A DNA stretch of 6,193 nucleotides from Actinomycetota bacterium (GTDB lineage Bacteria > Actinomycetota > Actinomycetes > Actinomycetales > Microbacteriaceae), in assembly GCA_009699665.1 (NCBI GenBank), contig WLNS01000078.1, positions 1 to 6,193 of the forward strand, read 5' to 3'. The notes below the pieces were generated by a model that was not told the DNA's origin, searched no databases, and saw only the letters and a program-made list of their open reading frames with translations. Numbering within the stretch: position 1 is the first letter of the stretch; each line of letters opens with the position of its first letter. Below, piece after piece: positions 5,548-6,193 of this stretch. Both the position numbers and the translations under genes were made by a program.

Positions 5548-6193
5548 ATGCTCCTCTACCACTCCACCTGCGAGCGCTTCTACGACGACATCAAGTCGGA
5601 TCGGATCGCGGAGATCGTCAACGGTGCGTTCCGACGCGAATTCGGACGCGATGCGGGTAAGGGTGAGCAGAGGTCGTGGGCGAATTCGCTGCCGCGCTTT
5701 AGCTGGGCCTGTGAGAAGGCCGGGCTTGGCGAGCAGGGCATCATCATTGAGTACCAGCTGCCTCAGTCGTCCAAGCGCTTGGACGTGATGCTGACTGGTG
5801 CGAACGATGCGGGGCAAGACAGTGCAACGATCATCGAGTTGAAGCAGTGGGAGGACTGCCAGCCTGCTGACGGTGAGAACATCGTCACGTGGGTCGGTGG
5901 TGGCCATCGCGACGTGCTCCACCCCTCAGCCCAGACGCGGCAATACGTCACCTACCTCGCCGATGGGCACACGGTGTTCCATGAGGGAGCTTCGCCCGTC
6001 GTCTTGAACGGCGGTGCGTACCTCCACAACTACTCCTTCGTCAAGGACGATCCACTCCTCGCAACAAAGTTCGATGATCTGCGCGCGCAGTGCCCGCTCT
6101 TTTCGCATAACGATCAAGACTCGCTCGCCGCGGCGCTCCGCCAGACCGTCGGTGCTGGGCCGGGCCACGATGTCCTCAACCGCGTGTTGCGCA
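5548..6193 (+). CDS. DUF2075 family protein, N-terminal PD-(D/E)XK nuclease part (cut by window edge)
   Basis: An open frame of 215 codons from ATG 5548 runs off the right edge without a stop. The visible part matches the N-terminal region of DUF2075 proteins: MLLYHST at the start, then EQRSWANSLP (40-49), IIIEYQLPQSSKRLD (65-79), IIELKQWE (95-102), GGGHRDVLHPSAQ (117-129) and AYLHNY, followed by an acidic DDPLL. D79 and the E97-x-K99 pair form a PD-(D/E)XK nuclease centre, with E68 a likely additional metal ligand. In this family such a domain precedes a P-loop NTPase/helicase (DUF2075, Schlafen group 3-like) in proteins of roughly 600-700 residues; that part is not visible here. A GTG at 5530 is in frame seven codons earlier, but family members begin at the MLxY motif, so ATG 5548 is preferred. 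There is no clear ribosome binding site; a tandem TCACAA (5533-5544) sits just before the ATG. It is divergent from the PLD-helicase gene. A DNA-cleaving or processing role in defence or repair is inferred. Confidence 0.85.
   Translation, partial: MLLYHSTCERFYDDIKSDRIAEIVNGAFRREFGRDAGKGEQRSWANSLPRFSWACEKAGLGEQGIIIEYQLPQSSKRLDVMLTGANDAGQDSATIIELKQWEDCQPADGENIVTWVGGGHRDVLHPSAQTRQYVTYLADGHTVFHEGASPVVLNGGAYLHNYSFVKDDPLLATKFDDLRAQCPLFSHNDQDSLAAALRQTVGAGPGHDVLNRVLR

Noticed and set aside
5539..5922. Minus-strand 127-codon frame and the plus-strand frame 5456-5788
   Set aside because: Both overlap the DUF2075 N-terminal domain, which has clear family motifs in its own frame.
1..6193. CRISPR array, IS element ends, tRNA or rRNA gene
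   Set aside because: I looked for regularly spaced repeats, transposase motifs with terminal inverted repeats, and cloverleaf or rRNA sequence, and found none.

Overview
The window is a piece of bacterial chromosome or genomic island dense in nucleic-acid-processing enzymes. It most likely comes from a moderately high-GC actinobacterium. This rests on base composition, Gly/Ala/Arg/Asp-rich proteins, GTG/TTG starts, weak or absent Shine-Dalgarno sequences and the protein families present. It is an inference, since no rRNA, tRNA or other taxonomic marker is in the window.

Layout: (i) 1-204 holds no convincing gene. It may carry the last codons of a gene entering from the left, and it contains several short perfect inverted repeats. 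(ii) 205-672 (-) is a small protein of unknown function, divergent from the next gene. (iii) About 770-2113 (+) encodes a three-part protein: a DnaQ-like DEDDh 3'-5' exonuclease with all five catalytic residues, a helical TerB-like middle, and a ligase-type BRCT domain. (iv) 2114-2290 is a convergent, non-coding gap. (v) 2291-5410 (-) encodes a complete 1039-residue protein with a phospholipase-D (HKD) nuclease domain, a superfamily 2 helicase core and a C-terminal DUF3427 region. (vi) 5411-5547 is a divergent control region with an inverted repeat and an 8-bp direct repeat. (vii) 5548 to the right edge (+) is the N-terminal part of a DUF2075-type protein. What is visible is its PD-(D/E)XK nuclease domain; the expected P-loop ATPase/helicase part lies outside the window.

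Together the window encodes three proteins with nuclease domains of different folds (DEDDh, HKD/PLD, PD-(D/E)XK). One is joined to a helicase, and a second belongs to a family that normally carries one. PLD-helicase-DUF3427 and DUF2075 proteins are typical of defence islands and DNA-repair or restriction-like loci. The head-to-head pair sharing one 137-bp control region is the best candidate for a functional unit. The exonuclease-BRCT gene is a possible accessory or simply an unrelated repair gene; it has visibly lower G+C and converges on the helicase gene. The individual domain calls are firm. A joint system is a hypothesis.
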